DNA of 64,000 bases from Bacteroidota bacterium (GCA_016183775.1 JACPDY010000014.1:34647-98646); one strand, 5' to 3'. Positions 1 through 9,369 are shown, counted from the first letter of the stretch. Made by a program: numbers and translations. The notes: a model not told the origin generated them from the letters alone.

Positions 1-225
1 GTGCCCCGTGCTTCATTGGTTGTTATTGCGGGAATGCTCGATACTTTTCATATTCCTGTAGAAGGACTAACATTGCTTCTTGCTATCGACTGGCTTCTTG
101 ATATGGGACGATCGGCCACCAATGTGGTTGGCAATGCCGTTGCAACAGCCGTTGTGTCGAAGTGGGAAGGAGAGCTTCATGAGTTTAAGAAGGAGAGGGA
201 CATTGATCATATAAAACTCGGGTAA
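1..225 (+). CDS. Dicarboxylate/cation symporter, C-terminal fragment
   Basis: This is the last 74 residues of a sodium- or proton-coupled dicarboxylate/amino-acid symporter of the DAACS (SDF) family; the rest lies left of the window. The segment DWLLDMGRSATNVVGNAVAT matches the family's final transmembrane helix, where a D..R.xTNV.G motif binds substrate. A charged cytoplasmic tail follows (KWEGELHEFKKERD). The reading frame is open from base 1, so the GTG there is not taken as a real start. The stop TAA is followed by an inverted repeat. The substrate (glutamate, aspartate, fumarate) cannot be told from this part. Confidence 0.85.
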   Translation: MPRASLVVIAGMLDTFHIPVEGLTLLLAIDWLLDMGRSATNVVGNAVATAVVSKWEGELHEFKKERDIDHIKLG

Positions 226-253
226 CATCAACGAATAATTAGTGTAAAAGATT

Positions 254-321
254 CAGATAACGAATGGTTACGAATTTACAAATGTTCCGTTATTCGTAAA
301 TTCGTAACCATTCGCTATCTG
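254..321. repeat. Long inverted repeat, 26-bp arms
   Basis: Arms at 254-279 and 296-321 are complementary except at one position, with a 16-base loop. The hairpin separates the symporter from dedA and could end transcription. A diverged relative lies at 35112-35181, so this is probably a dispersed palindromic element and not only a terminator. Confidence 0.75.
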
Positions 322-349
322 TACACCTTGCTTATAAATCCGTCATCCA

Positions 350-967
350 TTGTTCTCAGATATTTGGAATTTTCTTAAAGAACTCACCAACCCGGAATCC
401 ATCATTACTTATGGAGGTTGGATGCTGCTGTTTTTTGTGGTGTTTGCCGAAACCGGTCTGCTTGTTGGTTTCTTCCTGCCGGGCGATTCTTTACTATTTA
501 CAGCAGGCTTGCTTTGCGGCATACAACTTTTCCCTGTAAATATTGTTTTTCTGGTAAGCGGCCTTTGTATTTCGGCAATAGCGGGAAATATTGCAGGTTA
601 TTGGTTTGGGAAAAGGGTAGGGCCCTCATTGTTTAAGCGCGAAGACTCACTTATTTTTAAAAAAAGGTACGTTGAATTAACACGTGGTTTTTATGCTAAG
701 CATGGAGGCAAAGCGCTTGTTCTTGGGCGCTTCCTTCCTATTATCCGAACATTTGCACCCATTTTAGCCGGGGTTATTCAAATTGATTTCAAACGATTTA
801 TGATATATAATTTGGTGGGCTCTGTATTATGGGTATTTTCTTTAACGCTAACCGGCTTTTTCCTTGGCCGCCAGTTTCCGTGGATCATTGATTACCTGGA
901 ATACATAGTTGTCGGTCTTATTATTATTACAATTATTCCGGTTATTCGAACTTATCGAAAAAGGTAA
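350..967 (+). CDS. DedA family membrane protein
   Basis: A 205-residue integral membrane protein of the DedA/SNARE-associated family. Typical landmarks are ESIITYGG near residue 17, the FAETGLLVGFFLPGDSLL block (residues 32-49), and the later GRFLPIIRTFAPILAGV motif with the conserved Arg and Pro. Some DedA proteins flip undecaprenyl phosphate or phosphatidylethanolamine, and they support membrane homeostasis. An in-frame stop at 335-337 leaves only TTG at 350 as a usual start codon, and no clear ribosome binding site precedes it. The exact lipid substrate is unknown. Confidence 0.88.
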   Translation: MFSDIWNFLKELTNPESIITYGGWMLLFFVVFAETGLLVGFFLPGDSLLFTAGLLCGIQLFPVNIVFLVSGLCISAIAGNIAGYWFGKRVGPSLFKREDSLIFKKRYVELTRGFYAKHGGKALVLGRFLPIIRTFAPILAGVIQIDFKRFMIYNLVGSVLWVFSLTLTGFFLGRQFPWIIDYLEYIVVGLIIITIIPVIRTYRKR

Positions 968-971
968 TAAA

Positions 972-997
972 GGTTTCAAGTTTTGTAACCTGAAACC
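972..997. repeat. Short inverted repeat of the GGTTTCAGGTT type
   Basis: Arms at 972-982 and 987-997 pair with one mismatch just after the dedA stop. The same GGTTTCAGGTT / AACCTGAAACC words form hairpins at 12342-12395 and 50641-50684. A role as terminator is plausible, although no T-run follows directly. Confidence 0.5.
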
Positions 998-1248
998 CTT
1001 TAACCATTTACCCTAAAAAACCGGCCATCAAATAAGTTAGTATAAAAATCATGGCTTAATTACATACTTTCGTTGAGGAAGTATCGTTCTTTCACATATG
1101 CATTCCAAAATGCGGATATTTGATGAAAAAATAATGATAATTTATACTCAAAATTCTTAAGATTTTGTAATATTGTAAGCCTTTGAAAAAAGGCCCAAAA
1201 GTGATTTAAACAAAAGGAAATTAATTAATAAACCCAAAAAAGCGGATC

Positions 1249-2043
1249 ATGAGCAACAAGAATTCATCAGGCGGATTAAAAGCGATGTTTGCAACCATTG
1301 CGATACCGGTAGCAATAGGAGTTGGATTGGTTATTTACTGGTTCATACTCGGCGCTCCCGGAAATTTTGATGCCGAAGGCCATCCAAAACCAGGAAATTA
1401 TCTGGGAATGATGTATAAAGGCGGTTATATTGTCCCTCTTCTAATAGGGATTCTCATCACCATTATTATTTTTTCAGTTGAACGGGCAATAACAGTTAGT
1501 AAAGCAAATGGGAAAGGTCGTTTGGATGAGTTTGTTCGTAAAGTAAAAGGTCTGGTTGCAGGTAACGATCTGGATGCTGCGATTGCCGAATGCGACAAAC
1601 AGCAAGGTTCATTAGCCAATGTAATACGCGTAGGAATAGAAAGACTTAAAATTGTTCAGAATGACGCATCAATGGATAAAGAAACTAAAGTTGCCGCTGT
1701 TCAAAAGGAGATTGAAGAGGCTACTGCTCTTGAACTTCCCATGCTTTCTAAAAATCTGGTTATCATATCTACATGTGCTACCATCGCAACCCTTTGGGGT
1801 TTGATCGGAACGGTATTGGGAATGATTCGATCATTTGCTGCCTTGTCGAATGCCGGTGCGCCGGATACCACAGCGCTTGCAACCGGTATATCTGAAGCGC
1901 TGATAAATACAGCACTTGGAATTACTGGTTCGGTTATCGGTATAATTATGTACAACTACTTCAGTACAAAAATTGATGCCATGACTTATAGCATGGATGA
2001 AGCAGGGTTCAGTATCGTACAATCGGTTAACGCAGGAAAATAA
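1249..2043 (+). CDS. exbB: ExbB/TolQ/MotA proton channel protein
   Basis: The proton-conducting subunit of the ExbB-ExbD-TonB motor, which uses proton-motive force to open outer-membrane TonB-dependent receptors. Transmembrane segments are visible near residues 16-34, 60-77, 170-191 and 218-238; the extra N-terminal helix is common in Bacteroidota. The conserved GLIGTVLGMIRSF stretch (184-196) and the second conserved helix with ALINTALGITGSVIG match the MotA/TolQ/ExbB domain. At 264 residues it is longer than the E. coli protein. It heads an operon with two exbD genes, tonB and further genes. Confidence 0.93.
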   Translation: MSNKNSSGGLKAMFATIAIPVAIGVGLVIYWFILGAPGNFDAEGHPKPGNYLGMMYKGGYIVPLLIGILITIIIFSVERAITVSKANGKGRLDEFVRKVKGLVAGNDLDAAIAECDKQQGSLANVIRVGIERLKIVQNDASMDKETKVAAVQKEIEEATALELPMLSKNLVIISTCATIATLWGLIGTVLGMIRSFAALSNAGAPDTTALATGISEALINTALGITGSVIGIIMYNYFSTKIDAMTYSMDEAGFSIVQSVNAGK

Positions 2044-2049
2044 GTTATC

Positions 2050-2108
2050 AGTTATTGAGTTGTTAGTTATTCAGGCGAATGTTCAAATAACTCAATAACT
2101 CAATAACC
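2050..2108. repeat. Inverted repeat of GTTATTGAGTTGTTAG words
   Basis: The 5' arm near 2051-2071 pairs imperfectly with 2087-2108, and the AATAACTC/CCAATAAC word is itself repeated in tandem. It sits between exbB and the first exbD, inside the likely operon, so it may act in RNA processing or attenuation. A related but perfect repeat lies at 43372-43430. Confidence 0.55.
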
Positions 2109-2131
2109 CAATAACCAATAACTTTTAAACT

Positions 2132-2788
2132 ATGCCAAAGATTAAAATGCCACGCAGCAGCCCTGGGTTAGACATGACCCCAATGGTTGATCTGGCGTTC
2201 CTTTTGGTTACTTTTTTTATGCTTACGGCTTCGGTGCGTGTGAGTGAGCCGGTTATTGTGGATACTCCTTCTTCTATATCTGAAAAATTGTTGCCCGATA
2301 ATGCTATGCTTATTAGTATTGATAAGGATGGAAGAGCGTTCTTTAATATTAATAATGTGCAAGTGCGGATAAAAACGCTTGAACGTATGGGTCAGCAATA
2401 TAAAGTAACATTTACCGACCAGCAGAAAAAGCGGTTTGGAGGGATGACAAGTTTTGGAGTGCCAATTCAAACCTTGGGAGAGTATATCAACATGGAAGAC
2501 CCTGAACGCTTAAAGGTAAAATCTCCGGGAGTGCCGCTCGATTCAATGAATAATCAGTTAGGCGATTGGATTCAATTTGGTCGGATCGAAGCCGCAAAAC
2601 AGGCAAAAGCGGAAAAGGACAAGGCCGAAAAACTTGGTCGTGAGTTTAAATATGAGCCAATACGTTTTGCCATTAAAGCTGATGGAGGAGCCACTTATAT
2701 GGCTGTAAAACAGGTAATCGACGTTTTTAAGAAAAAAGACATTTATAGGTTTAATTTGATAACAAATCTGGAGGACGGAGCAGAATAA
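2132..2788 (+). CDS. exbD: ExbD/TolR biopolymer transport protein (first copy)
   Basis: A 218-residue ExbD/TolR protein with one N-terminal transmembrane helix. DMTPMVDLAFLLVTFFML (residues 15-32) carries the Asp in MVDLAFLL that takes part in proton transfer. The periplasmic part ends in a typical TolR-like fold (TYMAVKQVIDVFKKKDIYRFNLIT). It has a 60-80 residue charged insertion in the middle (KQAKAEKDKAEKLGR), so it is much longer than the roughly 140-residue proteobacterial form; such long ExbDs are usual in this phylum. It lies 88 bases after exbB, behind the inverted repeat. Confidence 0.92.
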   Translation: MPKIKMPRSSPGLDMTPMVDLAFLLVTFFMLTASVRVSEPVIVDTPSSISEKLLPDNAMLISIDKDGRAFFNINNVQVRIKTLERMGQQYKVTFTDQQKKRFGGMTSFGVPIQTLGEYINMEDPERLKVKSPGVPLDSMNNQLGDWIQFGRIEAAKQAKAEKDKAEKLGREFKYEPIRFAIKADGGATYMAVKQVIDVFKKKDIYRFNLITNLEDGAE

Positions 2789-2854
2789 AAAAATAATCAG
2801 GATAATTATGGAATTTCAAATTCCAATGCATCTAAATACAAAAGAGCTTAAAAA

Positions 2855-3490
2855 ATGGCAGAAGTAAATACAGGCGATGGTGGTGGCGGTCATGGTAAAC
2901 ATGAGAAGAAAAGAGCCAAAAAAATGTCAACACGGATCGACATGACTCCGATGGTTGATTTGGCCTTCCTGCTTTTAACTTTCTTCGTACTTACCTCTAC
3001 TTTCAATAAGGCCAAAACAATGGAAATTAATTTTCCGGCGGATCCAAAAGACAAAAAGGATCTCATGAAAATAAATAATGCACTGACCTTTTTAATGACG
3101 GACGACAATAAAGTTTATTATTACACAGATGAATTTTATCCAAAAGATAATCCAAAGGGGAAACCAGTAACAACTTTAATAAAAACAGATTTCTCTAAAG
3201 ACGGGGTGAGGAAAGTGTTACTTGAAAAAAATAAACCAACCCGAGAAGCATTAGAAAAACTGGAGGATAAATTTAAAAAGAAAGAAATTGCCGATACTAC
3301 GTATAAGCGCATGGCAAGGGATGAAAAGAGTAAAAAGGCAGCCTTAACTGTTCTTCTAAAAGCAGACGATAAGGCGACCTACAAAAATATGATCGACCTG
3401 ATAGATGAATTAAATATTACCCAGGTAGGTAAATACGCGGTTGTTGATCTTATGCCCGCGGAACTGGAATTAATAAAGGCGGCTAATTAA
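2855..3490 (+). CDS. exbD: ExbD/TolR biopolymer transport protein (second copy)
   Basis: A second ExbD of 211 residues with the same RIDMTPMVDLAFLLLTFFVL helix (residues 27-46) and conserved Asp. Before it lies a Gly/His/Lys-rich cytoplasmic head (GDGGGGHGKHEKKRAKK) that the first copy lacks. The periplasmic region is Lys-rich, and its C-terminal part (KNMIDLIDELNITQVGKYAVVDL) aligns with the first copy. Paired ExbDs are known in Bacteroidota motors, where they may form a heterodimer inside the ExbB pentamer. That stoichiometry is an inference here. Confidence 0.92.
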   Translation: MAEVNTGDGGGGHGKHEKKRAKKMSTRIDMTPMVDLAFLLLTFFVLTSTFNKAKTMEINFPADPKDKKDLMKINNALTFLMTDDNKVYYYTDEFYPKDNPKGKPVTTLIKTDFSKDGVRKVLLEKNKPTREALEKLEDKFKKKEIADTTYKRMARDEKSKKAALTVLLKADDKATYKNMIDLIDELNITQVGKYAVVDLMPAELELIKAAN

Positions 3491-3501
3491 ATATATTTAA
3501 G

Positions 3502-4320
3502 ATGGCTCAGCACGATAGCACATTATTTAATAAATGGGACAATGTAGTTTCCTCTGTAAGGAACGAAATTGTATTCGAAAGCCGGAACAAGGAATACGGA
3601 GCCTACCAGATCCGCAGAGAATATAACAGGGTATTGGTACTTGCGCTTTTATCTACCTGCACAGCTATTTTGCTTATTGCAATAACTCCCAAAATTATTG
3701 AACTGATCAAAAATACATCGCAGGAAGTTGTTGTGCCGGTTGATATTACACCGGTTGATCTCACAGCTCCTCCTCCAATTGATGAAACAGAGCCACCGCC
3801 ACCGCCACCGCCACCGCCACCTGTAATGGAAACGGTAAAGTTCACCCCACCTGTGGTTGTTGATGAAGAAGTAGTGGACGATCCGCCGCCGCCGCAAGAG
3901 ACTGAAGTACAGGTCAGCACGGTAACACAGGAAGGTACGGATGGTGACATTATTATTCCCGACGAAAAAGGCACTGGTGTTGTAGAGGCGGTTGCAGAGG
4001 AAGTATTCACCGTTGTTGAACAGATGCCGGAGTTCCCCGGAGGGATGGCTGAAATGTACAAGTTCATTAATAAGAATATGCAGTACCCGCAGATTGAAAA
4101 AGAGAATGGTATATCGGGAACAGTTTATGTAACGTTTGTAGTGGATAAAGCGGGAAACATTAATGATGTAAAAACCCTGCGTGGAGTAGCTGGCGGCCCC
4201 AACCTTGAAAAAGAAGCTTTGCGCGTGGTTAAAATGATGCCACCCTGGAAATCGGGCAAACAAAACGGACGAGAAGTGTCAGTTCAGTTTAACCTGCCTA
4301 TTAAGTTTGTTTTAAAGTAA
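3502..4320 (+). CDS. tonB: TonB energy transducer
   Basis: A 272-residue TonB. A cytoplasmic head with RNKEYGAYQIRREY (residues 28-41) precedes one transmembrane helix (about 44-62). A periplasmic Pro-rich span follows (ten prolines in a row near 98-107, then PPPP), and a C-terminal TonB domain with FPGGMAEMYKFI and the YPQ..ENGISGTVYVTFVVD strand region spans about 178-272. It carries energy from ExbBD to TonB-dependent receptors. It starts 11 bases after the second exbD, which supports co-transcription. The repeated CCACCG codons of the proline run make misleading open frames on the other strand. Confidence 0.93.
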   Translation: MAQHDSTLFNKWDNVVSSVRNEIVFESRNKEYGAYQIRREYNRVLVLALLSTCTAILLIAITPKIIELIKNTSQEVVVPVDITPVDLTAPPPIDETEPPPPPPPPPPVMETVKFTPPVVVDEEVVDDPPPPQETEVQVSTVTQEGTDGDIIIPDEKGTGVVEAVAEEVFTVVEQMPEFPGGMAEMYKFINKNMQYPQIEKENGISGTVYVTFVVDKAGNINDVKTLRGVAGGPNLEKEALRVVKMMPPWKSGKQNGREVSVQFNLPIKFVLK

Positions 4321-4329
4321 TCCCGGTCA

Positions 4330-4581
4330 TTGGCATCCTTATCCGTTCCGGATGACACAATTTTTATATCCTTGAATAAGATCCTTCTATACTTTAGTTT
4401 TTTCATGATAGCTGTCTATATCGGCATCGGACTCATCCTTATTTTTTCTACCCTGTTCTTAAATATAGTTTCTGATAACCGCATCTTGCTGGGGATAGTA
4501 TTTATTATTTATGCCGGTTTTCGTATTATTCTGACAATACAGCGTATTAGGAAATTAAATCAACATCAAGCGCATTCATGA
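4330..4581 (+). CDS. Small two-helix membrane protein, unknown function
   Basis: An 83-residue hydrophobic protein with two predicted transmembrane helices (about residues 17-38 and 45-65), followed by a short basic tail. I do not recognise the family by motif. It starts with TTG just after tonB and ends with an ATGA overlap onto the next gene, so translation is probably coupled. Small proteins of this kind commonly lie between tonB and the PstS-like gene in Bacteroidota. A role linked to the TonB motor or the next lipoprotein is only suggested by position. Confidence 0.7.
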   Translation: MASLSVPDDTIFISLNKILLYFSFFMIAVYIGIGLILIFSTLFLNIVSDNRILLGIVFIIYAGFRIILTIQRIRKLNQHQAHS

Positions 4582-5519
4582 TGAGAATCCCCGCCCCTTT
4601 CCTTCGGCCTTCTTACTTCTTATTTCTTACTTGCCTGGCTTCTTGCATAAACCCTCCCGGCATGAAGGAGCCGACCGATACAGCTACTTCGGGGGATGTA
4701 AATATTGTAATTGATGAATCATATACATTGTTGTTTGATACTGAAATTCACACTTTTCAGTCACTTTATGTGAATGCAAAAGTGCATGCTAGGTATCTTC
4801 CTGAAGATGATGCGATAATCGCGCTCATGAACGACTCGGCCAAAGTAGCGGTGATCAACAGGCCGCTGAAGGAAGAAGAAAAAAAGAATTTCGGGGCGAA
4901 GAATATTTTTCCAATTGAAACAAAGATTGCCGAGGATGCTATTGCTTTTGTAGTTAACACCGAAAACCCTGATACGAACATTAAGTTTGAAGAAATTGCC
5001 CGGATAATGGCAGGTATTGATACAACATGGAAGCAGGTAAATGAAAAATCAACCACTGGTGGAATAAGAATAATTTTTGACAATCCTAATTCGGCCAACG
5101 CAAGGTACATTGCAAACTTTTCAAAGCAGGCGCAGCTGCCTAAAAATGCATACGCGGTTAAGTCGAATGCAGAAGTGATCGAATATGTAAATAACAACAA
5201 GAACGCGATAGGTGTTGTAAGTGTAAATTGGATAAGTGACAAAGATGATAGCACAACTATTGGTTTTTTAAAGAAGATCAAGGTGTTGGGCATTAGCAAA
5301 GCCGGAAACACCGAAAAATACTATAAGCCTTACCAGGCTTATATAAAAACGAAGGATTATCCCTTTTGCAGGGATGTTTATATGATCAATCGCCAAACCA
5401 GGGCCGGGCTTGGCATGGGGTTTGTATCATTTGTGGCAGGAGAGAAGGGGCAGCGTATTATATTAAAAATGGGACTTGTTCCATCAATTGCTCCGACGCG
5501 GATGGTGGAGATACATTAA
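4578..5519 (+). CDS. PstS-like periplasmic substrate-binding lipoprotein
   Basis: A 313-residue protein with a lipoprotein signal: a hydrophobic stretch ends in LTCLASC, with the Cys near residue 23 as the acylation site. The rest resembles PstS-type phosphate-binding proteins (PBP-like fold). No pstABC permease genes are adjacent. It overlaps the upstream small gene by four bases and sits in the TonB operon, so a role in the TonB system is more likely than classical phosphate ABC transport, though this is an inference. ATG codons at 4578 and 4581 are both possible starts. Confidence 0.8.
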   Translation: MMRIPAPFLRPSYFLFLTCLASCINPPGMKEPTDTATSGDVNIVIDESYTLLFDTEIHTFQSLYVNAKVHARYLPEDDAIIALMNDSAKVAVINRPLKEEEKKNFGAKNIFPIETKIAEDAIAFVVNTENPDTNIKFEEIARIMAGIDTTWKQVNEKSTTGGIRIIFDNPNSANARYIANFSKQAQLPKNAYAVKSNAEVIEYVNNNKNAIGVVSVNWISDKDDSTTIGFLKKIKVLGISKAGNTEKYYKPYQAYIKTKDYPFCRDVYMINRQTRAGLGMGFVSFVAGEKGQRIILKMGLVPSIAPTRMVEIH

Positions 5520-5621
5520 AAGCCTCACCCTGCTTTCACACAGGCATGCGCACCCCTCTCCGAAGGAGAGGGAAAATAGAAACAAAAGATTAAATTTGTA
5601 AAAACTGATTTAGAAAAGCTT

Positions 5622-7205
5622 ATGAAAACAATTCTGGGATTTATTTATTTCATTGTATATTGTTCTGTTTTGAATGCTCAAACTCTTAATGAAGCAATCC
5701 GCATGACAGAGAACGAACAGTTTGAAAGCGCTAATAAAGTATTTGAAAATCTTGTCATAGCCGAGCCCACTAATGGGAATTATTTCTATTACTATGGCGA
5801 AAACTATTTCAAAAACGACTTATTTGACAAAGCCAAAGAGAAATACCAAAAGGGGATAGAGGTAAATCCTAATAACGCCATTAATTATGTTGGCCTGGGT
5901 AAGATACAACAGGCGCAGGGAAATCGCACTGATGCGGACGCTAATTTTTTTAAAGCCAAAACAATTTCGCAATCAAAAAGCGCACCTGTGCTGATGGAAC
6001 TTGCCGATGTTTATATTAATGCGGATGTGAAAAAAATTCCGGAGGCCATTACCCTCCTTAACCAGGCTTCAGTATTAGAGCCTAAAAACCCCGAAATATA
6101 TACATTGATCGGTGATGCTTACCTGGAGCAGAACGATGGAAATATGGCTATAGCAAATTATGAAAAGGCGTTGAACATTGATAAAAAATTTACCAAAGCT
6201 ATTTTGCGTGAAGGAAAATTATACAGCCGTGCTAAAAATTACAATCTCGCGCTTGATTATTATAACAAAGCTATAGCGATCGATTCCACTTTTGCTCCGG
6301 CATTCCGTGAGCGCGCCGAGTTGCGTTTTAGAGCCGGCCAGGCTGAGCGCGCAACTGCTGATTATGAGAAATACCTGAAGTTGAATGATAACATCAGCGC
6401 CCGTATCCGGCATGCTTCGTTCAAGTTTGTAAGTAAAAAATACAAAGAAGCTGTTGAGGAAATTAATGCCATTCAAAAGAAGGACACAACGGATATAAAC
6501 ATGTATCGTTTATTGGGCTATTCCCTTTACGAAACAGGCGATTATGTAAATGGCATGATGAACATGAATAAATTTTTTATCAAAGCCAATGCGGTTGGTA
6601 AAAAAATGCTGGCTTCTGATTATGAATACCTGGGGAAGAACCAGGTTAAAGCCGGAAAAGATTCACTGGGTACCATCAGCTTGCTTAAAGCCATTCAAAT
6701 GGACAGCACGAAAACAGATCTGTACTCTGACATTGCAAGTGGCTGCCTGAAACAAAAAAACTACCCTTGTGCCATTATGTATTATGATAAAAAGATCGAG
6801 GCATCAAAAGACAAGATCGGTGGAGCTAATGATTACTATGGACTTGGTCGTGCATATTACTTCAGTAAAGATTATGTGAAAGGTGATTCTGCTTTTGCGC
6901 AACTTACGCGCCTGCAGCCCAATTTGCCGGTTGGGCATTTGTGGAGGGCACGTTGCGAAAGCCAGTTCGACCTTGATTCAAAAAAAGGATTAGCCGCTCC
7001 ACATTATGAAAAATATATTGAGAAAGTCGGAGCCGATGTGGAAAAAAATAAAAAAGATCTTATTGAAGCCTATGAATATCTTGGTTATTACAATATGCTG
7101 AAAAAAGATTACCCGAAAGCTAAAGAAAGCTGGAATAAATTAAAAGAGATCGATCCTACGAACGTAAAAGCCAAGAAGGCACTGGCTGATCCGAATTTGA
7201 AATAA
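5622..7205 (+). CDS. Secreted tetratricopeptide repeat protein
   Basis: A 527-residue protein with a signal peptide (residues 1-19, ending near LNA-QT) and about ten TPR units, for example PNNAINYVGLGKIQQAQGNR and the later YYGLGRAYYFSKDYVKGDSA. It lies 102 bases downstream of the PstS-like gene in the same orientation. This TonB-PstS-TPR order is recurrent in Bacteroidota. The TPR protein is probably periplasmic and serves as a protein-protein scaffold; its partner is unknown. A TAAATTTG box at 5591-5598 could give it a promoter of its own. Confidence 0.88.
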   Translation: MKTILGFIYFIVYCSVLNAQTLNEAIRMTENEQFESANKVFENLVIAEPTNGNYFYYYGENYFKNDLFDKAKEKYQKGIEVNPNNAINYVGLGKIQQAQGNRTDADANFFKAKTISQSKSAPVLMELADVYINADVKKIPEAITLLNQASVLEPKNPEIYTLIGDAYLEQNDGNMAIANYEKALNIDKKFTKAILREGKLYSRAKNYNLALDYYNKAIAIDSTFAPAFRERAELRFRAGQAERATADYEKYLKLNDNISARIRHASFKFVSKKYKEAVEEINAIQKKDTTDINMYRLLGYSLYETGDYVNGMMNMNKFFIKANAVGKKMLASDYEYLGKNQVKAGKDSLGTISLLKAIQMDSTKTDLYSDIASGCLKQKNYPCAIMYYDKKIEASKDKIGGANDYYGLGRAYYFSKDYVKGDSAFAQLTRLQPNLPVGHLWRARCESQFDLDSKKGLAAPHYEKYIEKVGADVEKNKKDLIEAYEYLGYYNMLKKDYPKAKESWNKLKEIDPTNVKAKKALADPNLK

Positions 7206-7254
7206 AAGAGTAGAGAAATTAGAGATGTGATCATCCCCCCACTTAATAATAAAC

Positions 7255-9207
7255 TCAAGAAACCCTTTTCAAACTAAGATCTCTCACCGGTGCAATAACC
7301 ATTGGAATTGTTTCGATCGAAACAGAGCTGGTATCAAGGCCAAAAGCCTTTTCTTCCGATAGCCCCAAGTGTTTCATTACAGAGTATATATCAAGAATGA
7401 TCTTTTCGTAGAACGGCAATTCATTTTCGTATGCGAGAATTTTTTCGATAACAATAAAGCGGAAGTCGCCGATCACATTTTGTTTATTAAGTGATTCGTA
7501 TCGGCTGGTAATATCAACCTCGTGGTTTTTTACCATATCCTGAACTACTTTGCGAAACATGAGGTTAATGCGTGGAGCAACACGGAAGCCCAGCTTAAAA
7601 TCAATGCGGATAACGTCGTCGTGAATAATTTCATTCACCTTATATTCCATCCTGTAAGGTTCATCTACAACATCCACATGTATAAACCAATAGATGTCGG
7701 CACGCTTGGGTTGTTTTTGGAGAATGGAATAAATGATCTTCGACTCGATCTCATCCTGCATATCAGCACTGGTAAGGTATACCAGGTGGGTAGCATATTT
7801 AGGAATGGTCATGTCCTTACTTAGTTCAGCTATGGTATCCGCATAATCGGCCATTTTAACAAATTCTACATATCTGTTACGGATCTTACGCGCCTGGTAC
7901 CAGATAAGCATTGTAACCATGAGTACAGAAGCGATCAGTAATGTCAGCCATCCTCCATGTTCAAACTTGTTAAGATTCGCGATCAAAAAGGATGTTTCAA
8001 TGAATACATAAATAATAAAAAGCAAAATGATCAATACAGTCGGATAATGTTTAATGCGTAAAAAATATACCAGCAAAGTTGTACTCATTAGCATTGTAAG
8101 TATTATTGCCAAACCATAGGCCGCTTCCATATTTGAAGATTCTCTGAAATGCCATACTACAAATACACAGCCGGCCCACAACATCCAATTTATGGAAGGA
8201 ATATATAATTGCCCTTTTAGAATAGTCGGATAGCTGATCCGCACCTTAGGCCAGAAATTAAGCCGGACAGCTTCGTTTATAAGTGTAAATGAACCGCTTA
8301 TCATTGCTTGGCTGGCTACCACAGTGGCGGCAGTTGCGATGCTAATACCTGCGTACAGGAACCAATCCGGCATAATAGAATAAAACGGGTTTCCTCCTGC
8401 AAACGCAGTCAATGTTTCGCCGCTGTGATTAATGAGCCATGCTCCCTGTCCGAAGTAATTAAGCAGCAAGCACGTTTTCACAAATATCCAGCTTGTGCGT
8501 ATGTTTTTTTTCCCACAATGGCCAAGATCGGAGTATAATGCTTCGGCACCTGTTGTGCAAAGAAATATTGCCCCCAATAACCAAAATCCCCCCGGGTGTT
8601 TCACCAGTAAATTATATCCATAATGCGGACTGATCGCTTTAAGTACTTCTATGCCTTCGGTTAATTGATAAACGCCAAGAATGGCAAGCATGGAGAACCA
8701 GGCTAACATTACCGGCCCAAAAAAGCGGCCTACAAACTTTGTCCCGAATTGCTGGAGCATAAACAGGGCGGTAATGATCGCAATCACGATCGGTACTGTT
8801 TGAATGTCGGGTTTAATAACACGCAATCCTTCAATAGCTGAAGCAACTGAAATGGGAGGGGTAATAATTCCATCGGCAAGCAAAGCGCTTCCGCCAATTA
8901 CCGCAGTGAACATAAGCCATTTCACTTTTGTTTTGCGTACGAGGGTATACAAAGAAAAAATCCCACCCTCACCTTTGTTATCGGCTTTAAGCGTAAGTAC
9001 TACATATTTTAAGGTAGTTTGAAGTGTAAGTGTCCAAAAGATGCAGGAGATACCTCCCATGATCACATCTTTGTTTATCGGGAGATCGCCAACTATTGCT
9101 TTAAGTACGTATAATGGCGATGTGCCAATATCTCCGTAGATGATCCCTAACGTTACAAGAAGTCCGGCTGCGGTTACTTTACTGTGGGTGTTATTATCGT
9201 GCGGCAC
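7255..9207 (-). CDS. kup: Kup system potassium uptake protein
   Basis: A 650-residue potassium/proton symporter of the KUP/HAK/KT family. The N-terminal LGIIYGDIGTSPLYVLKAI motif (near residues 20-38) is the family signature, and it is followed by about twelve transmembrane helices and a C-terminal cytosolic domain of roughly 200 residues. Length is normal for the family. The start codon is GTG, chosen because the signature begins about 20 residues later. It is convergent with the TPR gene and likely monocistronic, with a TAGTTTTG promoter box just upstream. Confidence 0.93.
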   Translation of the reverse strand: MPHDNNTHSKVTAAGLLVTLGIIYGDIGTSPLYVLKAIVGDLPINKDVIMGGISCIFWTLTLQTTLKYVVLTLKADNKGEGGIFSLYTLVRKTKVKWLMFTAVIGGSALLADGIITPPISVASAIEGLRVIKPDIQTVPIVIAIITALFMLQQFGTKFVGRFFGPVMLAWFSMLAILGVYQLTEGIEVLKAISPHYGYNLLVKHPGGFWLLGAIFLCTTGAEALYSDLGHCGKKNIRTSWIFVKTCLLLNYFGQGAWLINHSGETLTAFAGGNPFYSIMPDWFLYAGISIATAATVVASQAMISGSFTLINEAVRLNFWPKVRISYPTILKGQLYIPSINWMLWAGCVFVVWHFRESSNMEAAYGLAIILTMLMSTTLLVYFLRIKHYPTVLIILLFIIYVFIETSFLIANLNKFEHGGWLTLLIASVLMVTMLIWYQARKIRNRYVEFVKMADYADTIAELSKDMTIPKYATHLVYLTSADMQDEIESKIIYSILQKQPKRADIYWFIHVDVVDEPYRMEYKVNEIIHDDVIRIDFKLGFRVAPRINLMFRKVVQDMVKNHEVDITSRYESLNKQNVIGDFRFIVIEKILAYENELPFYEKIILDIYSVMKHLGLSEEKAFGLDTSSVSIETIPMVIAPVRDLSLKRVS

Positions 9208-9226
9208 AAGAGCGGAAATGAGAATA

Positions 9227-9258
9227 CAAAACTATGAAATATACCAGTTGGAAAAATG
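9227..9258 (-). promoter_or_regulatory. Candidate sigma-A promoter of kup
   Basis: On the minus strand TAGTTTTG (9234-9227) fits the Bacteroidota -7 box TAnnTTTG. A T-rich -33 region lies about 19 bases upstream. The implied start site leaves a leader of only about 13 bases before the GTG codon at 9207. Confidence 0.4.
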
Positions 9259-9369
9259 TTTTCGAGTGAAAAATGTTTACAGTTAAATGGGGAGAAATAT
9301 GTTGAAAACGCTGATTTTTTGAACCTTCATAACTTCACTTGTCGCTTTCACTCATTCTTGGTCTCTTTC

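Noticed and set aside
3785..3900. Repeated CCACCG units in tonB considered as a CRISPR or satellite
   Set aside because: They are proline codons in the TonB spacer, with no direct-repeat plus spacer structure.
3603..4263. Long minus-strand frames over tonB, rich in Gly/Ser/Thr or Trp/Arg
   Set aside because: They are antisense shadows of the proline-rich codons in tonB and show no family signal.
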